DNA of 33,846 nt from Deltaproteobacteria bacterium (lineage in GTDB: Bacteria; UBA10199; JADFYH01): positions 1 to 33,846 of the forward strand of contig JADFYH010000031.1 of NCBI GenBank assembly GCA_015233135.1, written 5' to 3'. Shown piece after piece: positions 1 through 6,953 of the stretch (position 1 is the stretch's first letter; each line of letters starts with the position of its first letter). The position numbers and the translations under genes were made by a program. Under the pieces are notes generated by a model, which searched no databases, had not been told where the DNA came from, and saw nothing but the letters and a program-made list of their open reading frames with translations.

Positions 1-125
1 AGATCCGTCGCTATTTTTTAGAGGAAAAAGTGGGTCCCTATCCTTGCGAACCACCGGGTCCCTATCATGCGTACAGGTGGGGCCCTATCATGCGAACTCC
101 AGGCTCCCTGTCATGCGCGCTGACA
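1..125. mobile_element. End of an IS21-type insertion sequence (partial, runs off the left edge)
   Basis: No gene is visible here. The stretch holds four degenerate 23-24 bp tandem repeats and ends in TGACA at 121-125. The complement of that end begins TGTCA, and the terminal 17 bp (109-125) is itself a TGTCA..TGACA inverted repeat. Multiple short repeats next to a TG..CA terminus are known for IS21-family elements (istA/istB), where they bind the transposase. The boundary at 125/126 is supported by the host gene: base 126 (T) would be the third base of an Asp codon before Cys127, the residue found at that place in most other repeats of the protein. The transposase genes and the other end are outside the window, so the family name is an inference. 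Confidence 0.5.
32..124. repeat. Four degenerate 23-24 bp tandem repeats
   Basis: Copies start at 32, 56, 79 and 102. The shared core is GGGTCCCTATCATGCG; copy 1 has CCTTGCG in place of CATGCG, copy 3 has GGGGCCC at its start, and copy 4 has GGCTCCCTGTC. Each core is followed by a variable stretch of about 7 bp. The spacing is close to two helical turns, which suits repeated binding of one protein. They are best read as the subterminal repeats of the mobile element that ends at 125. Confidence 0.7.
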
Positions 126-126
126 T

Positions 127-1653
127 TGCAAGCTCCCCTCCTGCGGAAATGGAATTGTGGACATCGGAGAACAGTGCGACGATGGGAATACAAATAATAA
201 CGATGCTTGCAAAAACGATTGCACACTGAACGTGTGCGGAGATGGAGTTGTTGGCCCTGGCGAACAATGCGACGATGGCAACCGCAATAACGATGATGGT
301 TGTGACAACAACTGCCGAGCTTGTCCACGCTGTGGTAATGGCGTGCTCGAACCTGGAGAGCAATGCGACGACGGCAATGACATCAACACCGATTCTTGCA
401 AGAATGACTGCACCTTTAACGTGTGTGGTGACGGTATCGTGGGGCCTGGTGAAGAATGCGATGACGGAAATAAAGATGACCACGACACCTGCAGGAATGA
501 TTGCAAATTGAATGTTTGCGGGGATGGTTCCATTTTGACGGGTCGTGAACTTTGTGACGATGGAAACACCATCAATCACGATGGTTGCAGCGCAGATTGC
601 CTGACCTGTACCAACATTCTCTGCGGTGACGGTATTCCAGAAGGGAATGAACAATGCGACGATGGAAACACCGACAACAATGACGCCTGTAAAAATGACT
701 GCACGGACAATGTTTGCGGGGATGGTGTGATCAACGTAGGCGTGGAGCAGTGTGACGATGGAAATACGGTGAATGGCGATGGATGCAGCAGCACCTGTCA
801 GATTGAGACTCCTTCCGCTCCGGTCTGCGGAAACGGGAAAGTTGAGGCAGACGAACAATGCGATGATGGAAATCAGGTGAATACGGATGCCTGCAAAAAT
901 GACTGCTCCAATAATGTCTGTGGGGATGGTGTAATCAACACAGGCGTTGAACAGTGTGACGATGGAAACAGGGTGGATGGCGATGGATGCAGCAGCACCT
1001 GTCAGCTTGAAGCTCCCGCTCCAGTCTGTGGAAACGGTGTTCTCGAAGCAGGCGAACAATGTGACGATGGAAACCTGGTGAACGGCGATGGATGCAGCAG
1101 CACCTGTCAGACAGAACCTCCGCCTCCAGTCTGTGGAAATGGAGTTCTCGAAACAGGCGAGGAATGTGATGACGGAAACCTGGTCAATGGTGATGGATGC
1201 AGTGACCAATGCCTGGACGATGGAAACAACGATTGCCCTGCTCCGGGACCGATTGGAGCATGCGACCCGGATCACAAATCGTTTGTCTGCCATATCCCTT
1301 CGGGAGATCTGCAGAATGCCCATACCATCTGTGTGGACAACCATGCCGTCGCTGCTTACATCAGTAATGGTGACACTTTAGGTGAATGCATTGCGGAGTG
1401 TAATGCCCCAACGGCAGATCTGTCTAACGAAACTTCCAGTGGGACATCCGGGGACAGCTCGGGTAGCACAAGTCAGTTTTCCATGACTGGCTCTGGAAGT
1501 GCTCCTGTGGCGGGTGGAGCTTGTTCCTTGATGACAGGTGGAGGATCTACAGACTTGAATCTTTTGGGTCTTAGTCTTACTCCATTTGCGCTAGCAGTAG
1601 TGAATCTGTGGTATAGAGCTCGTCGTAGGAGCAGCTATAGGAGGGATGTTTAA
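127..1653 (+). CDS. DUF4215 Cys-rich repeat surface protein, 5' end cut off by an insertion
   Basis: The frame encodes 11 consecutive copies of a DUF4215 (Myxococcus Cys-rich) repeat of the form CGNGxxExGEQCDDGN followed by DxCxxxC. After them comes a small Cys/His segment (VCHIPSGDLQNAHTICV, then GDTLGEC) seen in many secreted bacterial proteins. Next is a Ser/Gly/Thr-rich spacer, then a tail of Ala-Cys-Ser, a hydrophobic span and RARRR. That tail resembles MYXO-CTERM/GC-TM-RRR sorting signals, so the protein was probably anchored at the outer surface. The first repeat is complete only if read from base 127, and a stop lies at 121-123 in sequence belonging to the mobile element. The true start and signal peptide are therefore missing. 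A GTG at 157 is available but would give a protein without a signal peptide. Probably a 5'-truncated remnant; pairing of the many cysteines as disulfides is expected from the family. Confidence 0.8.
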   Translation, partial: CKLPSCGNGIVDIGEQCDDGNTNNNDACKNDCTLNVCGDGVVGPGEQCDDGNRNNDDGCDNNCRACPRCGNGVLEPGEQCDDGNDINTDSCKNDCTFNVCGDGIVGPGEECDDGNKDDHDTCRNDCKLNVCGDGSILTGRELCDDGNTINHDGCSADCLTCTNILCGDGIPEGNEQCDDGNTDNNDACKNDCTDNVCGDGVINVGVEQCDDGNTVNGDGCSSTCQIETPSAPVCGNGKVEADEQCDDGNQVNTDACKNDCSNNVCGDGVINTGVEQCDDGNRVDGDGCSSTCQLEAPAPVCGNGVLEAGEQCDDGNLVNGDGCSSTCQTEPPPPVCGNGVLETGEECDDGNLVNGDGCSDQCLDDGNNDCPAPGPIGACDPDHKSFVCHIPSGDLQNAHTICVDNHAVAAYISNGDTLGECIAECNAPTADLSNETSSGTSGDSSGSTSQFSMTGSGSAPVAGGACSLMTGGGSTDLNLLGLSLTPFALAVVNLWYRARRRSSYRRDV

Positions 1654-1682
1654 TCAAGAGAGTCCCCCTCCCTCTCACCTCA

Positions 1683-1714
1683 CCCCCCACACCTTACAAG
1701 TGTGGGGGGTTTTT
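1683..1714 (+). terminator. Rho-independent terminator after the DUF4215 gene
   Basis: A perfect 10-bp stem (CCCCCCACAC at 1683-1692 with GTGTGGGGGG at 1700-1709) closes a 7-nt loop and is followed directly by five T (1710-1714). It lies 30 bp after the stop codon at 1653. Confidence 0.92.
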
Positions 1715-1842
1715 ACTCCTGCCATGAAGTGGACTAGGTAAATCCTCCACCCTAAGCAAGTCCGAAATCTCCGAAATCACAGGGAAAGGCCCTACAAAAA
1801 AACAAGGTGCTTTAAACGCTTGATTTGCGCTATTAGACGACT

Positions 1843-2367
1843 ATGAAGAAATACATTCTCACTTTAGTAATCCTGCTTTGCACTTATCCATCTTATTCCC
1901 TGCATGCTTTTACTTCCACGGAAGGAGGCTTTAGTATCAAGATGCCAGGCGACCCCACGCTTCAAAAAGTGGATCACAAAAGCGTGGTAGGGAAGGTAAA
2001 AGAAAATACTTACACTCTTAAAACAGCTACAGAAGAATGGAGCGTCAGCTATACTCCACTCCCTAAAATCGCCCTCTCCCTAGAAAGCAATAAGGCCCTG
2101 CTCAATAAAGCAAAGGAAGGCTTCCTTAAAGACACGGGCGCTCAAGTTATCCGCTTTGAAAAGATTAAATTCCAAGGGAAAGAAGCAAGGGATCTCACTT
2201 TTCAAATCCCTGCCCAAGACGACGAAAGCGCCAGGGTGGGAAAGGCACGCTTTATGCTTTCGGATGGAAAGATTTATGTCCTTGTAGGAAGCAGTAGCAA
2301 AAAAGTAGAGATGGCAGCGGATCTCATCGAAAAGTATTTAGATTCCTTTCAATTTCTTGCTCAATAA
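1843..2367 (+). CDS. Exported protein with a PsbP/Mog1-like fold, function unknown
   Basis: A 174-residue protein. It begins with a clear signal peptide (MKKYILTLVILLCTYPSYS, probable cleavage near residues 19-22). The mature part starts with 'FTSTEGGFSIKMPGDPTLQ', the opening seen in many small secreted bacterial proteins of the PsbP/Mog1-like type, and ends with 'LIEKYLDSFQFLAQ'. There are no Cys residues in the mature part and no recognisable catalytic motif. The gene is 20 bp upstream of a Crp-family regulator on the same strand and may be cotranscribed with it. No strong ribosome binding site is visible before the ATG. The fold is a guess from pattern only. Confidence 0.75.
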   Translation: MKKYILTLVILLCTYPSYSLHAFTSTEGGFSIKMPGDPTLQKVDHKSVVGKVKENTYTLKTATEEWSVSYTPLPKIALSLESNKALLNKAKEGFLKDTGAQVIRFEKIKFQGKEARDLTFQIPAQDDESARVGKARFMLSDGKIYVLVGSSSKKVEMAADLIEKYLDSFQFLAQ

Positions 2368-2387
2368 AATTAAAAAGGCAGCTTTAA

Positions 2388-3086
2388 ATGAAAACCCTTT
2401 CTTTTGATGCCCACAGTCTTAAAAAAGTTCCCATCCTAAAAGGCCTCCACGATAGCGATTACACGCGCATTTTTTCTTTGGGAAAAATCAAACACTTTCA
2501 AAAAAATATTAGCCTCTTCAATCAAGGCGATGAAGCCGCCGCGGTTCTCATCATCCTGGAAGGAAAAATCAAAATTTCACAAATTGGTGAAGATGGAAAC
2601 CAGGTGCTCTTAAGAGTCTTAGGCCCGGGGCAACTGCTGGCGGGAGTGGCTGTGCTCGAAAATGGGACTTACCCTGCTACTGGCAACACGCTTGAAAAAA
2701 CCACGCTCTTTTGTTTGGACAAAACAGCCTTGCTGCTCTTGATGTCTCAGTACCCCCCAATAGCATTAAGCATAATTCAACTGCTTTTGAAGAGGATTGA
2801 AGAACTACAAAAACGCTTTCGCGAAATTGCAACCGAGAGGGTGGAAATTCGAATCGCAAGAACCCTGCTACACTTTGCCTCTCAGCATGGAATCAAAAAG
2901 CCCGAAGGAATTCTCATCGATTTTCCCCTCACCCGACAAGATCTGGCGGAGTTTACAGGCACCACTCTTTTTTCTGTAAGCCGACTGCTCAAAACCTGGG
3001 AGAGAGAAGAAATTTTGGAAAGCGGTCGAAAAAAAGTCACGCTGCTTCAAGTTGAAAAATTAAAATCAATTTTAAAAGAAGACTGA
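2388..3086 (+). CDS. Crp/Fnr-family transcriptional regulator
   Basis: 232 residues. An N-terminal cyclic-nucleotide-binding-type beta barrel spans about 15-135 (FNQGDEAAAVLIILEGKIKI, then 'LLRVLGPGQLLAG'). A long dimerisation helix spans about 125-165, and a Crp-type winged HTH about 178-225 (LTRQDLAEFTGTTLFSVSRL). There is no N-terminal Cys cluster, so a 4Fe-4S sensor is unlikely; a haem/NO sensor of the DNR/NnrR kind is possible. The recognition helix reads LFSVSR, with Phe where Crp and Fnr carry the base-contacting Glu, so it should read a different half-site. The gene sits 70 bp upstream of the nnrS-like gene, with a palindrome in between, which makes nnrS its likely target. Confidence 0.88.
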   Translation: MKTLSFDAHSLKKVPILKGLHDSDYTRIFSLGKIKHFQKNISLFNQGDEAAAVLIILEGKIKISQIGEDGNQVLLRVLGPGQLLAGVAVLENGTYPATGNTLEKTTLFCLDKTALLLLMSQYPPIALSIIQLLLKRIEELQKRFREIATERVEIRIARTLLHFASQHGIKKPEGILIDFPLTRQDLAEFTGTTLFSVSRLLKTWEREEILESGRKKVTLLQVEKLKSILKED

Positions 3087-3091
3087 GTTTC

Positions 3092-3105
3092 TTGCTTTCG
3101 CGCAA
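3092..3105. promoter_or_regulatory. Candidate Crp/Fnr-type operator (TTGC-N6-GCAA) before nnrS
   Basis: TTGCTTTCGCGCAA is a 14-bp palindrome with four symmetric bases in each arm, the size of an Fnr site. Its centre is about 58 bp before the nnrS start, which allows an activator position with a -10 near 3128-3133 (TACATC, a weak match). Binding by the adjacent regulator is an inference. Confidence 0.4.
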
Positions 3106-3156
3106 AGAACAATCTCTGCAGTTTTGCTACATCTTGCTAAACAACGAGGAGATTCT

Positions 3157-4413
3157 ATGAAACCACAAAACTGCCCCCTACACACCGCCGCCCATCACAT
3201 TTCCGGTTTTTTCATCGAACCTTATCGTCCTTTTTTTGCCCTGGGTGTCATTTATAATGTGGTCGTGATGGGACTGTGGTTCACCTGGCTGCATGGCCTT
3301 GAAATGCAGAGAATTTATCTCCCCTTTCAGATCTCTCCGCTACAAGCTCATTTTCACTGGATGATCTTTGGTTTTTCCAGTTTCTATATCTTCGGTTTTC
3401 TTCTGACGGCCTTTCCAAAATGGGTGGCTGCACCACAAACCAAAGGTCCACATAATATTTTTTTGGCCTTGATGCTTTTTTTATCCCAGGTCTTGATCTT
3501 GCTGGGCAGTCTTTTTTCAGCCTTGCTGCTTAAATTTGCCTTGTTGCTTGAACTTTTTTTAATGCTCAATCTCTTGCGGATACTCCTCAAGTCTTATCTT
3601 TCCTGCACCCAGAAAAAACTTTTTGATCAGAGTTCTATGGTACTCCTTGCCTTGGGCTTTGGCATCCTTGCTCAAATTTTATTTCAGTTCAGCATTTGGA
3701 AAAGTTTTGTGCCTTATTATGGGCTAAGTCTTTACCTGGCTCAATATCCTTACCTGCTCTTCTTGATGATGGGCATTTCTTATCGTATTCTGGCTTTTTT
3801 TACGTCTACGCTTCCGCCCACAACAGAAGTGCAAAGAGGCCCCTTTACTCTACCTCTCGCCTTGGCCTTGATCTTTTTGTTGGGCCTCTTCAAATTTATT
3901 CCTTCCTTAAGCAGCCTCCCTTACGTGCAAGGATCACTGCTTATTATTTTAGGACTGCTGTGGTTAAAAGAGTTGCAGTACTGGAAGTGGAAAAAATCTT
4001 TTTCCAACTTTCTACTTTTCTCTCATTATCTGGCTTTTTTTTGGACGATATTATTCTTGGGGATCCTGGGCGTTCAAGCAATATTCCCTCATTCTTTCTT
4101 TCAAGATCGGAGCCTCTCTCTAGCCCTTCAGCACCTGTTTTTTCTAGGAGGGATTTCCACCTTGCTTTTGGGAATCAGCACCCGCGTGACACGCGGGCAT
4201 GGAGGGCTTGGATTTGCCTTAGGGAAAATAGATTATACCGTCTTTGGCCTGCTCCAAGGGGCGGTGCTGCTTCGAGTGTTCTTCCCCTTCCTTGAAATAA
4301 AATTCTCCCTATTGAAAGGACAGTCTTTTCATTCTGCTTTTCTTTGGTGGCTGGCTTTTTTGTTGTGGGGGATACGTTATCTGCCGGTTTTATCGAGAAA
4401 CCCTGGGAAATGA
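3157..4413 (+). CDS. nnrS: NnrS-family haem-copper membrane protein (NO-stress related)
   Basis: 418 residues with about 12 hydrophobic segments. NnrS signatures are visible: 'FFIEPYRPFFALG' near the start, 'HFHWMIFGFSSFYIFGFLLTAFPKW' (about 60-90), 'GISYRILAFF' in the middle, and 'LGGISTLLLGISTRVTRGHGG' near 345-365. Conserved His in the first and third of these are the likely haem/copper ligands. NnrS proteins are linked to nitric oxide tolerance and are normally controlled by NO-responsive Crp-family regulators, matching the gene just upstream. The ATG at 3157 is chosen because GAGGAG (3146-3151) sits 5 bp before it; the TTG upstream at 3124 has no such site. The stop is only 7 bp from the converging gene at 4421. 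Confidence 0.85.
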   Translation: MKPQNCPLHTAAHHISGFFIEPYRPFFALGVIYNVVVMGLWFTWLHGLEMQRIYLPFQISPLQAHFHWMIFGFSSFYIFGFLLTAFPKWVAAPQTKGPHNIFLALMLFLSQVLILLGSLFSALLLKFALLLELFLMLNLLRILLKSYLSCTQKKLFDQSSMVLLALGFGILAQILFQFSIWKSFVPYYGLSLYLAQYPYLLFLMMGISYRILAFFTSTLPPTTEVQRGPFTLPLALALIFLLGLFKFIPSLSSLPYVQGSLLIILGLLWLKELQYWKWKKSFSNFLLFSHYLAFFWTILFLGILGVQAIFPHSFFQDRSLSLALQHLFFLGGISTLLLGISTRVTRGHGGLGFALGKIDYTVFGLLQGAVLLRVFFPFLEIKFSLLKGQSFHSAFLWWLAFLLWGIRYLPVLSRNPGK

Positions 4414-4420
4414 AGAACAA

Positions 4421-4744
4421 TTAAGAAAGAAGTTCCATTTTGGGTAGAAAGAGAAATTCGGCATCACTCAAGATCTGGGCATGGCAGGCATAAGAAGATT
4501 CTTCTAAAAAAGACTTTAGACACACAAGCTTGGTCTTCTGAAAATTCCATAGATGCTTCTCCTCACAAGACTTTCCTTGATGAGTAAATCGAATCTCGCC
4601 TTTGAGCAAAACGAAAAGCCCACAGGGCTGATGCCCTTCATAGAAAAGCACCTGATCTTTACGGTAAGAGATAGGATGGGCCTTAGGCCCCAGTTCTTCC
4701 CATCGCTTTTCCAAATCCAAAAGAAATTTTTCTTCAGTTTGCAT
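4421..4744 (-). CDS. Lone cyclic-nucleotide-binding (Crp-type) domain protein
   Basis: 107 residues forming just the first part of a Crp-type cNBD: 'ISYRKDQVLFYEGHQPCGLFVLLKGEIRFT', then a shortened second half ending FLFLPKMELLS. There is no dimerisation helix and no HTH, so it cannot bind DNA by itself. The wording of the barrel ('VLFYEGHQ.CGLFVLLKGEI') resembles that of the Fnr-like protein next to it ('VIFYEGNQSLGLYCIFSGRV'), so it may derive from a duplication. It could act as a decoy or partner for the neighbouring regulators, or be a decayed gene. An Fnr-like palindrome lies 45 bp upstream of its start. Confidence 0.65.
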   Translation of the reverse strand: MQTEEKFLLDLEKRWEELGPKAHPISYRKDQVLFYEGHQPCGLFVLLKGEIRFTHQGKSCEEKHLWNFQKTKLVCLKSFLEESSYACHAQILSDAEFLFLPKMELLS

Positions 4745-4788
4745 AAAATATTACTTCGATGCCTAACGCAAAAAAAAACCTGAAGCTA

Positions 4789-4800
4789 TGATGCAGATCA
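4789..4800. promoter_or_regulatory. Candidate Fnr-type site (TGAT-N4-ATCA)
   Basis: TGATGCAGATCA matches the inner part of the Fnr/Crp-family consensus TTGAT-N4-ATCAA on both arms. It lies between the lone cNBD gene (start 4744, minus strand) and the end of the Fnr-like gene at 4809. No good -10 is evident downstream, so activity is uncertain. Confidence 0.42.
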
Positions 4801-4808
4801 TCCAAAAC

Positions 4809-5513
4809 CTAAATATCCATACTTGCGGCATCCAGTAAGGCTTCCATGTCACAGAGCGTAATACTTCGTTCTTGCACTTCAATGATTCCTTCTTTTTTGA
4901 ATTCGGAAAGTAAACGAATGCTCGTTTCCTGAGTTGTTCCTATCATCTCTGCCATCTCTTGACGGGAAAGCTTCAGCACAATCTGCACTCCCTTTTTCAC
5001 GGGCGTCCCATAGGCCTCCTTCAGCATCAAAAGCAGCTCTGCCATTCTTTCCCGGGCTGTTTTATGGGTAATACTGATGGCCAAATTTTCAGCTACACGG
5101 AGCTCCCGCGATATTTTTTTAAACAAACTCAATGCAAGGTCCGGATTTTTACTTAAAACAGAAAAAAAGGCATTTGAATCGATGTAACAAATCTGCGCAT
5201 TTTCCATGGCCTCTGCGCTGGCGTGGTAACATTCCCCCGCAAATAAGGAACGATACCCCAATAGATCACCAGGGCTGGCAATACGCACAATTTGCTGGGC
5301 CCCGTTGGCAAGGGACTTATAAAGCTTCACTCTCCCGGAGAAAATGCAATAAAGCCCTAAGGATTGGTTCCCCTCGTAGAAAATTACCTGTCCCTTCTTG
5401 TAGGTATTACTGATCTTGTAATTCTCGAGTTCCCCCAACGCTAAGTCCTCCAGCTGGCAAAACACCCCCACGGGGCGGGCAGAACAAGTTTTACAACTTG
5501 GAAAACTAGTCAT
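4809..5513 (-). CDS. Fnr-like Crp-family regulator with an N-terminal Cys cluster
   Basis: 234 residues. The N-terminus carries C7-x2-C10-x8-C19, and further Cys lie at 95 and 109. This layout resembles Fnr (three N-terminal Cys plus one central Cys) that holds an oxygen-labile 4Fe-4S cluster, although the last spacing is longer than in E. coli Fnr. The cNBD barrel covers about 25-125 ('KGQVIFYEGNQSLGLYCIFSG', 'IVRIASPGDLLGYRSLF'), a dimer helix about 125-165, and the HTH about 180-215. Its recognition helix reads QETSIRLL, keeping the Glu and Arg that in Fnr contact TTGAT half-sites. It is a good candidate to bind the TGA(T/C)-N4 palindromes found upstream of neighbouring genes. A non-FeS redox role for the Cys residues is the alternative. 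Confidence 0.88.
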   Translation of the reverse strand: MTSFPSCKTCSARPVGVFCQLEDLALGELENYKISNTYKKGQVIFYEGNQSLGLYCIFSGRVKLYKSLANGAQQIVRIASPGDLLGYRSLFAGECYHASAEAMENAQICYIDSNAFFSVLSKNPDLALSLFKKISRELRVAENLAISITHKTARERMAELLLMLKEAYGTPVKKGVQIVLKLSRQEMAEMIGTTQETSIRLLSEFKKEGIIEVQERSITLCDMEALLDAASMDI

Positions 5514-5684
5514 AATGAAAGCCTACTAAATTCTCGCGGTTAGCCCGAAGGAAAGATGAAAAGTCCCCTCCACTCCTACAGAAGGACCCTCTCCCCTCGC
5601 GATAGGAATGGCATAGGGCGTAAGCAGTTTGGGATCAAGATAAAAAATGGGATTATAATCGCCCGTGACGTTTTTAGAGGTGCC

Positions 5685-5852
5685 CTATCCTCTCTTGTGA
5701 TTAAACGTCCTCTGCCTCACACTTCGATCCTCCCAAATATCTTTGGATTGAGAAAAATTGCTGTCGAGCTTTTTTTTCTTCATAGCCAGCTCATTGCGAT
5801 TCGCGCCATACTTATGCTGATGCACTCTTTCTTTGTTCTCTTTTTGATTCAT
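5685..5852 (-). CDS. Small hydrophilic protein downstream of the universal stress gene
   Basis: A 55-residue frame starting at ATG 5852, 14 bp after the stress-protein stop and preceded by a purine-rich AAAGGGGGG (4 bp spacing), a plausible ribosome binding site. The product is rich in Lys, Arg, Asn, Gln and Ser, with no hydrophobic segment and no recognised motif. Position and the binding site favour a real small gene in the stress-protein operon; length and composition also allow a chance frame. The 171 bp after it (5514-5684) show no further gene. Confidence 0.35.
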   Translation of the reverse strand: MNQKENKERVHQHKYGANRNELAMKKKKLDSNFSQSKDIWEDRSVRQRTFNHKRG

Positions 5853-5866
5853 AAAACCCCCCTTTA

Positions 5867-6820
5867 TTAGTCTCCCACTCCCAACTCTTGATAAGAAAGA
5901 TCTTCCTCTTCCATCATTTCTTCTAGCAGCTTCTTGCGGTAAGCAAAGCCTTGCTGGGGGCAAAAACTCAGCACTGAACAGGGGGCATAGCGAACGACCT
6001 GCCCTGCAACACTCCCCATAAAAAGGTAATTCAGACCTGAGCGACCATGCGTAGGGATTAAAATCAGATCGGCCCGTACCTCTTTTGCCAGGTGACAGAT
6101 TTCTGTGACCGCCAACCCCGTTGAAACGTGGGGGGTGATTTTGGGTGAGGAAGGATGCTGATTGATAATCCTTGTCAGGCTCTCCAGGGATTCCTTTTCA
6201 AGAGTGGCAGGATTCATGAGCACCAGACCTTCAACATAAGCAGGCGTTATGATAGGAAACGGAAGCACATAGAGGGCATGGGCTTGTAAAAAAAGTGAAG
6301 AAGAAAGTCTTGTTAAGAAATCGAAAGTTTCCTCCACAGGTTCAGACTCATCAATAGGAAGGAGAACACTTTTGGGAGGCCAGGCGGAGGGAGAACGGAC
6401 CACCCATACAGGAGAAGGAGAATGACGAAGCACTTTTTCCGCCACACTCCCTAACAACAGATGGGACAACCCAGTTCTGCCATGAGTGCCTATTACCACG
6501 AGATCCGGTAAGGTTGATTGGATTTCATTCAGAATAACAGACGTCGCTTTGCCCGGCTTTACCTCTATTTCCAAACTCTTTAACTCTTTCGAGGAATGTG
6601 AAAAAATTTGCCGGACGTCTTGATCAATCTGCTCACGAATCTGCTGTAAAATTTCAGCTTGGTACTTTAAAAAGTCATTTTTGCTAACCGTGGAGGGACG
6701 GGAAAACACCTGCAATACCCGCAGACTCGAATGAAAATGCTGCCCCAACCTCAAGGCCCATTCCAAGGCGATCTTACTCGGTGGAGAAAAGTCGTACAAG
6801 GCAAGGATCTCAGCAAACAT
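5867..6820 (-). CDS. Tandem-domain universal stress protein
   Basis: 317 residues made of two UspA domains, about 1-145 and 150-285. Each ends with the nucleotide-binding signature G-x2-G-x9-G-S: 'GTHGRTGLSHLLLGS' (111-125) and 'PTHGRSGLNYLFMGS' (256-270; the first Gly is Pro). ATP binding is therefore likely in the first domain and somewhat less certain in the second. A charged tail (LLEEMMEEEDLSYQELGVGD) follows. The ATG at 6820 is preferred over one 12 codons upstream because GAGGAGGG lies just before it. An Fnr-like palindrome sits about 90 bp upstream. In other proteobacteria such stress proteins are often induced under low oxygen by Anr/Fnr, which would fit the surrounding regulators. 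Confidence 0.9.
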   Translation of the reverse strand: MFAEILALYDFSPPSKIALEWALRLGQHFHSSLRVLQVFSRPSTVSKNDFLKYQAEILQQIREQIDQDVRQIFSHSSKELKSLEIEVKPGKATSVILNEIQSTLPDLVVIGTHGRTGLSHLLLGSVAEKVLRHSPSPVWVVRSPSAWPPKSVLLPIDESEPVEETFDFLTRLSSSLFLQAHALYVLPFPIITPAYVEGLVLMNPATLEKESLESLTRIINQHPSSPKITPHVSTGLAVTEICHLAKEVRADLILIPTHGRSGLNYLFMGSVAGQVVRYAPCSVLSFCPQQGFAYRKKLLEEMMEEEDLSYQELGVGD

Positions 6821-6908
6821 ACATTCCCTCCTCTTAAAGCACTGATAAAGGCGCACAAGGCCTCACGTACTGCCGCTGGACAGTAAAGAAATTGCTTCAA
6901 AAGAAAAA

Positions 6909-6920
6909 TGACTTAAGTCA
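6909..6920. promoter_or_regulatory. Candidate Fnr-like operator (perfect TGACTTAAGTCA palindrome)
   Basis: A perfect 12-bp palindrome of the form TGAC-N4-GTCA, lying 88 bp before the universal stress protein start. About 31 bp closer to the gene the minus strand reads TTTACT (6883-6888), where a -10 would sit for a class II activator site. It also lies just beyond the 3' end of the receiver-Crp gene, so only the stress gene can be its target. Confidence 0.45.
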
Positions 6921-6953
6921 GTTTTTGGAATGATTAAACGGGTCGTCTCGAAG

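Noticed and set aside
1-125. Integron attC site or a CRISPR array
   Set aside because: The repeats are degenerate with only about 7 bp between cores, so there are no spacers, and no attC fold is formed.
88-1344. A 418-codon open frame on the minus strand opposite the DUF4215 gene
   Set aside because: It mirrors the regular repeat codons of the plus-strand gene, has no start signal and no family match.
3696-4295. 199-codon plus-strand frame inside nnrS
   Set aside because: Overlaps an identified membrane-protein gene in another frame; its product has no recognisable domain.
5651-5660. Perfect GATTATAATC palindrome
   Set aside because: Short and AT-rich, far from a gene start, and with no second copy; chance is enough.
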